Assembly: GCF_015354315.1 (NCBI RefSeq)
Contig: NZ_JADKYY010000001.1
Location: 272,851-336,850 of the forward strand
Direction: 5' to 3'
From: Planobacterium oryzisoli
Lineage (GTDB): Bacteria; Bacteroidota; Bacteroidia; Flavobacteriales; Weeksellaceae
DNA length: 64,000 bases
Each line of letters opens with the position of its first letter. Position 1 is the stretch's first letter. A program made the position numbers and the translations under genes. The notes beneath the pieces are model-generated. The model was not told the DNA's origin. It saw only the letters and a list, made by a program, of their open reading frames with translations, and ran no database searches. This document shows, in pieces, positions 33,078 to 41,634 of this stretch.

Positions 33078-34460
33078 ATGCAAAATACCCTCAACTACAT
33101 TGAGCAGAATAAGGAAAGGTATGTTCAGGAACTCTTTGAACTGTTACGAATTGCCTCCATAAGTGCAGATCCAGCCTACAACCAGGACGTACTGGACTGC
33201 GCCGACAAAGTAGCAGAGCACCTTAAAAACGCCGGGGCAGACCAAGTGGAGGTATGTGAAACGGAAGGTTATCCTATTGTCTACGGTGAAAAAATCTTGG
33301 ACGCATCCCTTCCAACGGTACTGGTGTATGGGCACTACGACGTACAGCCACCGGATCCACTTGATCTATGGAAAAAACCACCCTTTGAGCCATATATCGA
33401 ACCCACCGCGGCGCACCCACAGGGAGCGATTTTTGCACGAGGCTCTGCCGACGACAAGGGTCAGTTTTTCATGCATATTAAGGCGTTCGAAGCCATGATG
33501 AAAACCCAGACCCTCCCTTGTAATGTAAAGTTTTTGATTGAAGGAGAGGAGGAAGTTGGTTCCAAAAGCCTGGAAGGATTTGTCAAGCAGTACAAGGACA
33601 AGCTTTCCTGCGACTGCATTCTGATTTCCGACACCCATATCTATAGTCTTGAGCAACCAACCGTAACGACGGGTCTAAGAGGTCTTAGCTATGTAGAGGT
33701 AGAAGTGGAGGGACCCAATCGGGATCTTCATTCGGGTCTCTACGGAGGTGCGGTGCCCAATCCTATCCACGTGCTCTCGCGCATGGTAGCTGAGCTCATT
33801 GATTCCAAAGGCCGAATTCAGATCGACGGATTCTACGATAACGTACTGGAAGTCTCCATGGAGGAACGTAAAGAGATGAACCGACTCAAGGACAACCCTG
33901 AGGAATTTAAAAGTTCCATCGGGCTTAGCGGCGTAGAAGGCGAAGAAGGGTATACCACCCTGGAGAGAACCTCCATCCGACCAACCCTGGATTGCAATGG
34001 GATTTGGGGAGGTTATACCGGTGAAGGCGCCAAGACTGTGATTCCTTCCAAAGCCTTTGCGAAAATATCCATGCGTCTTGTTCCCTACCAGACTCCAGAG
34101 GAAATCACAGAGAAATTCACCAGGTTCTTTGAAAAGATTGCTCCGAAAAATGTAAAAGTGAAAGTAAAACCACACCATGGAGGAATGCCTTATGTACTTC
34201 CTAGCGATACAAAGGAATTCCTGGCAGCAAAAAAGGCCATGGAAACGGCTTTTGGAAAGGAAGTGCTACCGTACCGCAGCGGAGGAAGTATCCCTATTAC
34301 CGCCATGTTCGAGCAGGTGCTTGAGGCCAAATCAGTGCTTATGGGATTTGGACTGGATTCCGATGCTATTCACTCGCCCAACGAACACTTTGGACTCTAT
34401 AACTTCTATAAAGGCATAGAGAGTATTCCTCTTTTCTTTGAGAATTATACCAAAGGTTAA
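33078..34460 (+). CDS. M20-family dipeptidase
   Basis: A cytosolic dizinc peptidase of the carnosinase/PepV-like M20 group. The metal and catalytic residues are visible: LVYGHYDVQPPDP (His and Asp), ARGSADDKGQ (bridging Asp), EGEEEVGS (catalytic Glu and ligand Glu), ISDTH and, near the end, AIHSPNEHFGL with the last His. The lid domain lies between roughly residues 200 and 340 (DLHSGLYGGAVPNP). With the start at 33078 it is 460 residues, normal for the family. It has no signal peptide. It is monocistronic, with a strong terminator following. Confidence 0.93.
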   Translation: MQNTLNYIEQNKERYVQELFELLRIASISADPAYNQDVLDCADKVAEHLKNAGADQVEVCETEGYPIVYGEKILDASLPTVLVYGHYDVQPPDPLDLWKKPPFEPYIEPTAAHPQGAIFARGSADDKGQFFMHIKAFEAMMKTQTLPCNVKFLIEGEEEVGSKSLEGFVKQYKDKLSCDCILISDTHIYSLEQPTVTTGLRGLSYVEVEVEGPNRDLHSGLYGGAVPNPIHVLSRMVAELIDSKGRIQIDGFYDNVLEVSMEERKEMNRLKDNPEEFKSSIGLSGVEGEEGYTTLERTSIRPTLDCNGIWGGYTGEGAKTVIPSKAFAKISMRLVPYQTPEEITEKFTRFFEKIAPKNVKVKVKPHHGGMPYVLPSDTKEFLAAKKAMETAFGKEVLPYRSGGSIPITAMFEQVLEAKSVLMGFGLDSDAIHSPNEHFGLYNFYKGIESIPLFFENYTKG

Positions 34461-34481
34461 AAAATCATAATTTTAATTCAG

Positions 34482-34507
34482 CGCCTCCCCTAAGGAGGCG
34501 TTTTTTC
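34482..34507 (+). terminator. Terminator of the dipeptidase gene
   Basis: CGCCTCC (34483-34489) and GGAGGCG (34495-34501) pair around a CCTAA loop, followed by six T. Confidence 0.88.
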
Positions 34508-34520
34508 GTATTTTTAAGGA

Positions 34521-35228
34521 ATGGAAAATAAAGTAATTTATATCACAGGAGGTACCAAGGGTATAGGGCTTGGTATCGCCGAAACTCTTTTAAAGAACGG
34601 ATACCGCGTGGCTGTTAGCTCCCGTAAGGCAGAGGACGTGCAACGTGCCGAGGTGGAACTCTCACGTCTCTCCCCGGATGTGCTGGCTTTTACCAGCGAT
34701 GTTAGGAATTTCAACAGCGAGAAAGAAGCCATTGATAAAATTTCGGAGCGTTTCGGTCGCCTCGACGTAGTAATTGCCAATGCAGGCATGGGGGTATTCA
34801 AACCCGTAGATGAACTTTCGCTCGAGGAATGGAACAGTATGATTGAAACCAATCTTACCGGAGTATTTCATACACTAAAAGCCTCGGTGGATTTGTTGAA
34901 GAAGTCACAGGGACTCTATATAACCATATCAAGCCTTGCGGGAACGAACTTCTTCGAGAATGGAACAGGGTACAATGCTTCGAAGTTTGGAGTCGTAGGT
35001 TTTACACAAGCCGCTATGCTAGACCTTCGAAAATTTGGTATTCGGGCACTGACCATCATGCCAGGCTCGGTTTCCAGCCACTTCAATGGCAACGATCCTT
35101 CTGAGAAGGACTTGTGGAAGCTGCAACCGGAGGATCTGGGAGAGCTCATTGCAGATATTTTAAAAATGAACGTGCGCGTTTTACCAAGTAAGATCGAAAT
35201 ACGTCCAAGCAGACCGGATCAGAAATAG
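34521..35228 (+). CDS. Short-chain dehydrogenase/reductase
   Basis: A 235-residue classical SDR. The cofactor site is TGGTKGIGLGIAETL (TGxxxGIG), followed by NAGMG, a catalytic Ser in ISSLAG and the YNASK active-site Tyr-Lys. SSRKAED after beta-2 suggests an NADP preference. The substrate is unknown; related flavobacterial proteins are labelled 3-ketoacyl-ACP reductase-like. It lies directly upstream of etfBA, but the 100-bp gap with an operator palindrome indicates a separate unit. Confidence 0.85.
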   Translation: MENKVIYITGGTKGIGLGIAETLLKNGYRVAVSSRKAEDVQRAEVELSRLSPDVLAFTSDVRNFNSEKEAIDKISERFGRLDVVIANAGMGVFKPVDELSLEEWNSMIETNLTGVFHTLKASVDLLKKSQGLYITISSLAGTNFFENGTGYNASKFGVVGFTQAAMLDLRKFGIRALTIMPGSVSSHFNGNDPSEKDLWKLQPEDLGELIADILKMNVRVLPSKIEIRPSRPDQK

Positions 35229-35268
35229 GACTTTTCTAACATAATGCATTGAATAATAATTGCTTATA

Positions 35269-35288
35269 ATATTATGCATGCATAATAT
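35269..35288. promoter_or_regulatory. Perfect palindromic operator of etfBA
   Basis: ATATTATGCATGCATAATAT is a perfect 20-bp palindrome ending 43 bp before the etfB ATG, just upstream of a TATTTTAG box (35298-35305) that could be the -7 element. It shares its core with the two copies upstream of the marR-fad operon. A half-like ATAATGCATT lies at 35241-35250. Confidence 0.78.
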
Positions 35289-35331
35289 ATTTTTTATTAT
35301 TTTAGCCAGAACGTAAAAACATACCGTACAC

Positions 35332-36075
35332 ATGAAAATATTAGTTTGTATAAGTAGTGTTCCTGATACTACCTCTAAAATCAACTTTACATCGGACAAA
35401 GCGGCGTTGGACAAAAGCGGGATTCAGTGGGTGATTAATCCACTGGACGAATTCGCTTTATCAAAAGCAATCCAACTTCAGGCTTCGCAGGGAGCAACTG
35501 TTACGGTGATCAATGTAGGAACCGACTCGGAGCCGGTTATAAGAAAAGCTCTTGCGACGGGTGCCAACGATGCCGTACGCGTTAATTTGGACCCAAAGGA
35601 TAGTTTCTCAACTGCAAAGCAGATTGCTGCAGTGGCAAAGGAGCATGGGTTTGACCTTGTGCTTTGTGGTAAGGAATCCATAGATTATAATGGAGGAGCC
35701 GTTCCGGGAATGGTTGCTCAATTACTAGGAGTACCTTTTGTCAATGCCGCGGTTGGTCTTGACATCACCGAAGGATCGGCTACAGCGGTAAGAGAAATTG
35801 AGGGAGGAAAGGAAACGATCTCCGTGCAACTTCCTGCCGTAATAGCAGGGCAGAAAGGATTGGTGGATGAAAAAGATGTAATTATCCCTAATATCCGTGG
35901 GATTATGACCGCGCGCTCCAAGCCACTAAACGTAGTGGAACCTTCAGAAGCTGAGGCAAAGGTGTCGGCCGTATCTTTTGAGAGTGTGCCACCACGTGCT
36001 CAGGTGAAGATGGTAGATGCACAGAATCTAGACGAGTTAGTTAGACTTTTAAACCAGGAGGCTAAAGTCATTTAA
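35332..36075 (+). CDS. etfB: Electron transfer flavoprotein, beta subunit
   Basis: With EtfA it accepts electrons from acyl-CoA dehydrogenases and passes them to ETF-quinone oxidoreductase. The N-terminus KILVCISSVPDTTSKI and AKEHGFDLVLCGKESIDYNG are the family's AMP/FAD-domain blocks, followed by VPGMVAQLLGVPFVNA and the ETF-beta signature region VREIEGGKETISVQLPAVI. The 247-residue length is normal. It is transcribed with etfA, 25 bp downstream, from a promoter under the same palindrome as the beta-oxidation operon. Confidence 0.95.
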   Translation: MKILVCISSVPDTTSKINFTSDKAALDKSGIQWVINPLDEFALSKAIQLQASQGATVTVINVGTDSEPVIRKALATGANDAVRVNLDPKDSFSTAKQIAAVAKEHGFDLVLCGKESIDYNGGAVPGMVAQLLGVPFVNAAVGLDITEGSATAVREIEGGKETISVQLPAVIAGQKGLVDEKDVIIPNIRGIMTARSKPLNVVEPSEAEAKVSAVSFESVPPRAQVKMVDAQNLDELVRLLNQEAKVI

Positions 36076-36100
36076 TTTTAATTACTAAGCAGAAAAAGTT

Positions 36101-37048
36101 ATGGCAGTATTTGTATACGCAGAAAACATAAACGGATCGTATAAGAAAGCGGCTTTTGAGGCTGTATCTTACGCTAAGGAAATTGCAGACCAACTACAAG
36201 ACACAGTGACTGCACTAGCGGTGAATCCGACCGACCCAGCAGATAAGCTCTACGGGTATGGTGCAACTAAAGTGGTGAACATCCAGGATGAACACCTCAA
36301 GTCTTTCAGTGCCCGAGCCTACGCTAAGGCGCTAGGGGAAATTGCCGATGGAAATATTGTAGTATTCCCGCATACTACCGATGCCTCCTCAATTGCTCCA
36401 ATGTTTGCAGTAGAAAATGGGTACGCTCTTATCACAAATGTACTAGAAGCTCCATCTTCCACAGCGCCCGTTACGGTGAAAAGAAAAGCTTTCTCGGGAA
36501 AAGGTTTTATGAATGCGCAGGCAGAAGGTGACAAAGTAGTCTTGACCGTCTCACAAAATGCTTTTGGAACCAAAGAGAATCGAGTGGATGGATCCGAAGA
36601 AACCCGTGCTATGAGCATCGCGAATGAAGATACTAAAGTGCTCTCGCACGAACAGTCTTCTGGCAAACTCGACTTGAAGGAAGCCGAAATTGTTGTCTCA
36701 GCTGGTAGAGGTATGAAAGGACCGGAGAACTGGGGTATGATTGAAGAACTTGCTGAAGTATTAGGGGCTGCTACTGCATGTTCCAAACCGGTGTCGGATA
36801 TCGGATGGAGACCACATAGTGAGCATGTGGGGCAAACCGGAAAAGCCATAGCTCCAAATCTTTATATTGCAGTGGGAATTTCTGGAGCAATCCAGCACTT
36901 AGCTGGTGTGAATTCTTCAAAAACCATTGTAGTTATTAACAATGATCCAGAAGCACCTTTTTTCAAGTCTGCAGACTACGGCGTGGTTGGAGATGCTTTG
37001 GAAATTGTTCCAAAATTAACGGAAAAGATAAAGGCTTTAAAAGGCTAA
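36101..37048 (+). CDS. etfA: Electron transfer flavoprotein, alpha subunit
   Basis: The FAD-carrying partner of EtfB. The C-terminal FAD-binding domain is unmistakable: [20 protein letters not shown], then [20 protein letters not shown], and [16 protein letters not shown] and [19 protein letters not shown]. At 315 residues it has the usual length. It follows etfB by 25 bp and ends before a strong terminator. Coupling to acyl-CoA dehydrogenase at 18957-20747 is expected from the pathway and supported by the shared operator. Confidence 0.95.
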   Translation: MAVFVYAENINGSYKKAAFEAVSYAKEIADQLQDTVTALAVNPTDPADKLYGYGATKVVNIQDEHLKSFSARAYAKALGEIADGNIVVFPHTTDASSIAPMFAVENGYALITNVLEAPSSTAPVTVKRKAFSGKGFMNAQAEGDKVVLTVSQNAFGTKENRVDGSEETRAMSIANEDTKVLSHEQSSGKLDLKEAEIVVSAGRGMKGPENWGMIEELAEVLGAATACSKPVSDIGWRPHSEHVGQTGKAIAPNLYIAVGISGAIQHLAGVNSSKTIVVINNDPEAPFFKSADYGVVGDALEIVPKLTEKIKALKG

Positions 37049-37073
37049 TCGAATTTACCCGCTATAATTATTT

Positions 37074-37106
37074 TCCGGCATAGATGATCTCTGCCGGATT
37101 TTTTTT
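37074..37106 (+). terminator. Terminator of etfBA
   Basis: TCCGGCA (37074-37080) and TGCCGGA (37092-37098) form a 7-bp stem followed by eight T. Confidence 0.85.
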
Positions 37107-37142
37107 ATCTTATTCCAGCCACTCTTTTATTGAGATACAACT

Positions 37143-37721
37143 ATGGATGCCCTTTTCTCTCTAGAGCAGTTTTTTTGTTCGCGGGGAATGCCCGTCCCGC
37201 ATTTTAACGAGTGTATTGCTCCATTATTCACGCTCCTTAACGTTCAGAAGGGTACACAACTAGTGACTCCATTTGAAAAATGCCAGCATTATTATTTCAT
37301 TGAGCAAGGCGTCCTCCGCATTTTTAACTTAAGCCATTCGGGAGAAGAAATATGCCGTTATTTTGCCTTTGAGAACATGTTCATTACCGCCTTGCCTGCC
37401 TTTATTGAAAACCGGTAAGCTGAGGAGTATTTGGAAGCTATCGAAGAAAGCAGTTTGCTACAAATTAAGCGCAATGATTTTCACGACCTTGTGAAGAACG
37501 ATCCGTTCTTTCCAAAGCTGTACAGGGAGAAATTGGAAGAAGGTTTCACAAATCCACAGCGCCGGATTTACAGCTTCCAAGGCGAAGACACGAAGGAGAA
37601 ACTTCTATGGTTAAAGAAAAACCGAGCGGAACTTCTAGAACGAATTACAGGAAAAATGCTCGCTTCCTATCTTGGTATTTCTCCCTCCACTCTTAGCCGA
37701 TTAAAAAAAGACTGGGATTGA
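37143..37721 (+). pseudogene. Crp/Fnr-family regulator with an in-frame stop
   Basis: The frame is continuous from ATG 37143 to TGA 37721 except for a TAA at 37416-37418, which splits it after residue 91. Upstream is a cyclic-nucleotide-binding-like beta roll (HYYFIEQGVLRIFNLSHSGE, ICRYFAFENMFITALPAF). Downstream are the rest of the roll, the long dimer helix and a helix-turn-helix MLASYLGISPSTLSRLKK. The lesion changes what is usually a polar residue to a stop, so it is a young nonsense mutation. It stands just before the decayed hbpS-like gene, whose promoter carries an FNR-type site, so regulator and target may have been lost together. Confidence 0.8.
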
Positions 37722-37731
37722 TTTAGATCAA
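37718..37731. promoter_or_regulatory. FNR/Crp-type binding site
   Basis: TTGATTTAGATCAA is an exact match to the FNR consensus TTGATnnnnATCAA. It overlaps the stop codon of the regulator pseudogene, and its centre is about 30 bp upstream of a good -7 box TACTTTTG (37754-37761). That puts it near position -41.5 from the predicted start, the class II activator position. Confidence 0.7.
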
Positions 37732-37775
37732 TTTCTGCTTCTGGTTTTTGGTGTACTTTTGTACAAAGTATCGTA

Positions 37776-38275
37776 ATGAATATAATTAAAGTATACTTAC
37801 CAACTTTTCTATTTCTTATCAGTACGTGGAGCTTTGCTCAAAAGGGTTCGGAGAATTCCTCTGTGCGCACAATATCTAATCTAACCTCTAAGGGTGCTTT
37901 GCAAGTAGCAGAACATACCATACAAAATGCTGCATTACAAGGTAAAACTATCACTGTGGTTGTAGTGGATGCCTCAGGTACTGTAATTGTGGTAATTAAG
38001 GGCGATGGAGTAGGACCGCATAATACGCAGGCCTCAGAGAAGAAAACCTTACCCCTTTATCAACCAAAACTGCGACGCTTACCCTTCTTAGAAGAGCACA
38101 GCAGCATAGTGACACGATGAATCTAAATACCATCGAGTCATTGCTACTTCTTGCCGGAGGTCAGCCATTGTACTATGAGGGTGCACTGGTGGGCGCCATT
38201 GGAATCTCGGGCGCTGGTCCGGAATTGGACCAGGCACTAGCAGAGCAGGCAAATACATTTCTAACAAATCTATAA
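37776..38275 (+). pseudogene. Secreted HbpS/GlcG-like (DUF336) protein, frameshifted
   Basis: The first frame gives a signal peptide (ending SFAQ), then the family start LTSKGALQVAEHTIQNAALQ and VVVVDASGTVIVVIKGDGVG. After PHNTQASEKK, near 38040-38055, homology jumps one frame (one base lost) and continues LSTKTATLTLLRRAQ, NTIESLLLLAGGQPLYYEGA and LVGAIGISGAG to a stop at 38273-38275. The restored protein would be about 165 residues, a normal HbpS/GlcG heme-binding-like domain. An FNR-type site and -7 box precede it. The 5' half could still be translated into a 114-residue fragment. Confidence 0.8.
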
Positions 38276-38294
38276 ATCATCAATACCAAAACTT

Positions 38295-38699
38295 ATGAAA
38301 AAAGTATTTTTTATCTTACTATTGGCTTTTGCCACCTCGCTGCATTACGGGCAGAATACCTACCAACTCTCTAGCCACATTTTGGACATAAGCACCGGTA
38401 CAGGGGCTGCGGGAGTAGAAATCCAGTTGGAAAAGTTTCACAGCGCATCAAAATCCTGGGAGACCCTTGATAAAAAAAGGACGGATTCCAACGGAAGAAT
38501 AAAGGATTTTCTGCCCAAGCAAAAAAACAATGACGGAATTTACAAACTTGTTTATTGGACAGCGCCGTACTTTGCCTCTAAAAACCAAAAAAGCTTCTAT
38601 CCTTTCATTGAAGTAGTTTTTGAAATTTCAGACCAGACCCATTACCATGTTCCAATAACGCTTTCTCCGTTCGGTTATTCGACCTACCGAGGTAACTAA
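38295..38699 (+). CDS. Secreted transthyretin-like 5-hydroxyisourate hydrolase
   Basis: A 134-residue precursor with a Sec signal ending about LHYGQ (residue 20). The mature part has the HIUase blocks: LSSHILDISTGTGAAGVEIQ (catalytic His), KKRTDSNGRIKDF (Arg), FYPFIEVVFEI, HYHVPITLSPFGYSTYRGN (second His). The protein ends YRGN instead of the canonical YRGS tetrapeptide, whose Ser is part of the active site. HIUase hydrolyses 5-hydroxyisourate in urate breakdown; periplasmic versions are known. No uricase or OHCU decarboxylase gene is near. It follows the hbpS pseudogene by 20 bp. Confidence 0.82.
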   Translation: MKKVFFILLLAFATSLHYGQNTYQLSSHILDISTGTGAAGVEIQLEKFHSASKSWETLDKKRTDSNGRIKDFLPKQKNNDGIYKLVYWTAPYFASKNQKSFYPFIEVVFEISDQTHYHVPITLSPFGYSTYRGN

Positions 38700-38756
38700 A
38701 GCATGGGTTTATAATGGCGCATTTGTAGCTCTAAGCATTTGTGGAATTTATTTGAC

Positions 38757-38764
38757 TATCTTTG
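38757..38764 (+). promoter_or_regulatory. -7 box of the pseudouridine synthase gene
   Basis: TATCTTTG matches TAnnTTTG, 16 bp before the ATG at 38781. Confidence 0.6.
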
Positions 38765-38780
38765 CAAAAATTAAAGTACA

Positions 38781-39818
38781 ATGAGCCGAGACCCAAAGAA
38801 ATACAGTAAACCTGGTAAGGATGCTTTTAAAGCGCCAGCTAAAAAAGACTCCGCTTCTCGCGTCTCAAAGCCGGAAAAAGTCAGAGAGCCTCGTCTTCTT
38901 TCCCCTGGCGAAGCCAAGGCATTTGAGAAGAAGTTTAAAAAACCGGGGGCAAAAAAAACCTACAGTAGTTTTGACAGCCGGGAGAAATACGAAAAAGGAG
39001 ATCTCAAATACAAGAAAAAACCGTTCGGTCGAGATTCTGAAAGAGAAGACCGCAACCGCAATTTCGTGCAGCAGCGTCGACTGAAAAAGATCGAGAAAGA
39101 TATTCAAAAAGATACAATTCGACTAAACAAGTACATTGCTAATTCCGGTATTTGCAGCCGTCGTGAAGCCGATGAGCTAATCACACAAGGCCTGGTTCAG
39201 GTTAATGGTAAAGTGGTAACCGAGATGGGGTACCAAGTACAAAAAACCGACCGTGTGATTTTTGATGGACAGAACATCACGCCGGAAAAACCGGTCTATG
39301 TAATCCTAAACAAACCTAAGGGCTATATCTCTACCACTAAAGACGAGAAGGCACGCAAGACCGTGATGGATCTTGTAGCCAATGCCTCTCCGTACCGCTT
39401 GTTTCCAGTGGGAAGACTCGACCGCACCACCACAGGAGTAATACTTCTTACCAATGATGGTCACCTGACAAAAAAGCTGACGCATCCTTCCTTTGGTGTG
39501 CGTAAAATATACCACGTAACTCTGGACCGTAAACTTTCTCCGGATGATCTAAAAACGATTTCTGAAGGCATTCGCCTGGACGAAGGTATCGCGGAGGTAG
39601 ATAGTATTTCCTACATTGAGGGGAAACCAAAGAACGAGATAGGTATCGAACTTCATATTGGATGGAACCGTGTGGTGCGTAGGATATTTCAAAAGCTTGG
39701 TTATGAGGTGGAGACTCTCGATAGAGTAATGTTTGCTGGTCTTACCAAGAAAAATGTCAAAAGAGGCCACTGGAGAATACTCACAGAATTGGAGGTCAAC
39801 AATCTTAAGATGCTTTAA
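38781..39818 (+). CDS. RsuA/RluB-family pseudouridine synthase
   Basis: Isomerises a specific uridine in rRNA. An N-terminal extension of about 110 residues is very basic and low in complexity (Lys, Arg, Ser, Pro), as is common in Bacteroidota members. An S4 RNA-binding domain follows (RLNKYIANSGICSRREADEL, LVQVNGKVVTEMGY), then the catalytic domain with PVGRLDRTTTGVILLTNDG (catalytic Asp) and KIYHVTLDRKL. It closes with GWNRVVRRIFQKLGYEVETL. At 345 residues it fits RluB-like enzymes with the extension. The exact rRNA site is not predictable. A bidirectional terminator follows. Confidence 0.92.
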   Translation: MSRDPKKYSKPGKDAFKAPAKKDSASRVSKPEKVREPRLLSPGEAKAFEKKFKKPGAKKTYSSFDSREKYEKGDLKYKKKPFGRDSEREDRNRNFVQQRRLKKIEKDIQKDTIRLNKYIANSGICSRREADELITQGLVQVNGKVVTEMGYQVQKTDRVIFDGQNITPEKPVYVILNKPKGYISTTKDEKARKTVMDLVANASPYRLFPVGRLDRTTTGVILLTNDGHLTKKLTHPSFGVRKIYHVTLDRKLSPDDLKTISEGIRLDEGIAEVDSISYIEGKPKNEIGIELHIGWNRVVRRIFQKLGYEVETLDRVMFAGLTKKNVKRGHWRILTELEVNNLKML

Positions 39819-39825
39819 CGGCAGC

Positions 39826-39857
39826 AAAAAAACCGAACCACGCGTTCGGTTTTTTTA
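39826..39857. terminator. Bidirectional terminator
   Basis: AAAAAAACCGAAC (39827-39839) pairs with GTTCGGTTTTTTT (39845-39857), giving a GC core flanked by A and T tracts on both sides. It serves the pseudouridine synthase gene and the convergent pncA. Confidence 0.87.
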
Positions 39858-39874
39858 TGCATACAGAGTCCGTA

Positions 39875-40480
39875 CTAACCCAAAAAGGTGACGCCTTTTT
39901 CAAGCATCTGATAAATGGCATCCCTTCCATTGTGGGGCTGCACATTTACCGCTCTGGTACCTTGAAAATGCACGCAGGTGATATACCCAAGATCCTGAGC
40001 GTCCAAAGCAGTAAACTTCACGCAGTAGTCTAAAGCCAGACCACAAATCTCTACAAGTTCTATTTCATGAAACCGAAGGTAATCGTCCAGATCGGTTTTG
40101 TGCCTTTTATTGTTATCCCAAAATCCACTGTAGCTATCCACATTCATTTGGGTACCTTTCTGAACGATGTGGTGGACTTTCTCTAGGTTTAGATCTTCGT
40201 GGAATTCTGCTCCAATGCTGCCTTGTACGCAATGGTCTGGCCACATGAACTGAGCATTCCCCTCCAGGTCAATCGTATCACCTATTTGGGCTCTATTTGA
40301 GGAAGCAAAGCTTTTATGTCCCGCTGGATGGAAATCCTGCGTGAGGATTATCTGATCGTAGCTGTTCTCCTGCATAAGTAAATTGATATAAGGAATGATC
40401 TGATTGGCCTGAGGAACCTCTAAGGATCCACCTTGACAGAAATCATTCTGTACGTCGACAATTATCAGTGCTTTTTTCAT
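39875..40480 (-). CDS. pncA: Nicotinamidase
   Basis: Deamidates nicotinamide to nicotinate for NAD salvage. The isochorismatase-like triad is visible: Asp9 in LIIVDVQNDFCQGGSL, a Lys in VQKGTQ near residue 107, and the nucleophilic Cys in GLALDYCVKFTALDA near residue 147. The metal site includes DFHPAGHKSF. I start it at 40480 (MKKALIIVDVQNDF), giving 201 residues; 19 more codons upstream add nothing conserved. It is monocistronic and converges on the pseudouridine synthase gene. Confidence 0.93.
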   Translation of the reverse strand: MKKALIIVDVQNDFCQGGSLEVPQANQIIPYINLLMQENSYDQIILTQDFHPAGHKSFASSNRAQIGDTIDLEGNAQFMWPDHCVQGSIGAEFHEDLNLEKVHHIVQKGTQMNVDSYSGFWDNNKRHKTDLDDYLRFHEIELVEICGLALDYCVKFTALDAQDLGYITCVHFQGTRAVNVQPHNGRDAIYQMLEKGVTFLG

Positions 40481-40639
40481 GCGCGCATGCTCTATTAAGG
40501 TTGATGAAATTTTTAAAATATAATTAATCCCGTGCAAACTGTAAGGAGGCTTACTTAGGATAAAGTAAATTTACAAATAAGGCGCCAGTAGCCAAATTCA
40601 GGCCAACATGTCAAGAAAATTTTATAACGAGAAACAAAT

Positions 40640-41176
40640 ATGACTCCTATACCAGACAAACGCTATCCTATAGGCCCCTACGTGGAGCCGAAAGAAATAA
40701 GTGACATCGATACCGACCACCATATCAACACCATCAAGGAATTTTATCCGCGGCTAAAAGCTCTGGTGAGTGAACTCGACGACTTCCAATTGGACACTCC
40801 TTATAGAGAAGGGGGTTGGACGGTGCGCCAGCTGGTAAATCACCTTGCCGATTGCCACATGGCAAAATACCTTAATTTCAAGATGGCCCTGACGGAGGAA
40901 AATCCTCAAATCCGTAGTTTCTGTCAAAGCTCTTGGGCAGAACTTCAGGATAGTTTCTCCATTGATATTAAACCGGCCCTACAGATTATCAAAGGGCTGC
41001 ACAAACGGTGGGTGTACGAATTAAAATCACTTACTAACAGGGAGCTGGAGATGACCTTCCATGATGTGGAGCAAAATCGGGATATACCGCTTAGGCACGG
41101 TCTAAGCTATTGTGCTTGGCACTGCCACCACCATCTAGCCCATATCCAAAATCTTTGTATTGAGAAAGGATGGTGA
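40640..41176 (+). CDS. YfiT/BstA-like bacillithiol transferase (DinB fold)
   Basis: A 178-residue four-helix-bundle metalloprotein. The YfiT family start KRYPIGPYVEP is present, then the first metal His in WTVRQLVNHLADCHM and the C-terminal pair HCHHHLAHIQ; three His ligands are as expected of DinB/YfiT proteins. Family members conjugate bacillithiol (or other low-molecular thiols) to electrophiles. It is the first gene of a tight operon with a DUF1569 gene (7-bp overlap), ytxJ (4-bp overlap) and a Crp regulator; ytxJ is also a bacillithiol-linked family, strengthening the call. Confidence 0.85.
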   Translation: MTPIPDKRYPIGPYVEPKEISDIDTDHHINTIKEFYPRLKALVSELDDFQLDTPYREGGWTVRQLVNHLADCHMAKYLNFKMALTEENPQIRSFCQSSWAELQDSFSIDIKPALQIIKGLHKRWVYELKSLTNRELEMTFHDVEQNRDIPLRHGLSYCAWHCHHHLAHIQNLCIEKGW

Positions 41177-41634
41177 AGAGAAAGTCTATTCTCAGTAACA
41201 ATGATTTAATGGAGTTAAAAAAACGGATCCACACTCTAACGCCAGAAAGTGCGAAAAAGTGGGGAAAGATGAACAGTAGCCAGATGCTTAGGCACTGTAG
41301 AAAAATCATCGATATTTCCTGTGGGGATATTATACTACCTAAAATCCATCCATTACTAAAGGTGATTGGAATTATAACCAAGTACGAAATGTATATCTTT
41401 GGAAATGGAATACCCCGTTCGATGCCGACATTCAAGGAGGTCGTGGTAACTGAACGGTGTAATTTTGAAAAGTCCAAAGTTGAATTGATAGAAGCCTTGG
41501 ACCGTTGCGTGGAGAAAGCACGCTGCAAGCAACTGCTCTACGAGCATGCGCTGTTTGGAAGGATGAGTTCTAAACGCTGGGGCTATATGCACTATAAACA
41601 TCTAAATCACCATCTAAAACAATTCGGAGTATGA
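41170..41634 (+). CDS. DUF1569 (DinB-like) protein
   Basis: A 154-residue protein with the DUF1569 pattern: KWGKMNSSQMLRHCRKII near residue 34 (an early His) and RWGYMHYKHLNHHLKQFG at the C-terminus, giving the His positions of a DinB-type metal site. It overlaps the preceding yfiT-like gene by 7 bp and the following ytxJ-like gene by 4 bp, so it is translationally coupled to both. Function is unknown; the same fold and operon as the thiol transferase suggest a related thiol-dependent or metal-dependent role, which is inference. Confidence 0.75.
   Translation: MVKRKSILSNNDLMELKKRIHTLTPESAKKWGKMNSSQMLRHCRKIIDISCGDIILPKIHPLLKVIGIITKYEMYIFGNGIPRSMPTFKEVVVTERCNFEKSKVELIEALDRCVEKARCKQLLYEHALFGRMSSKRWGYMHYKHLNHHLKQFGV

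Noticed and set aside
33675..34178. 167-codon open frame antisense to the M20 dipeptidase gene
   Set aside because: Shadow of a well-supported coding region.
36319..36849. 176-codon open frame antisense to etfA
   Set aside because: Ser/Thr/Pro-rich shadow; etfA motifs are unambiguous.
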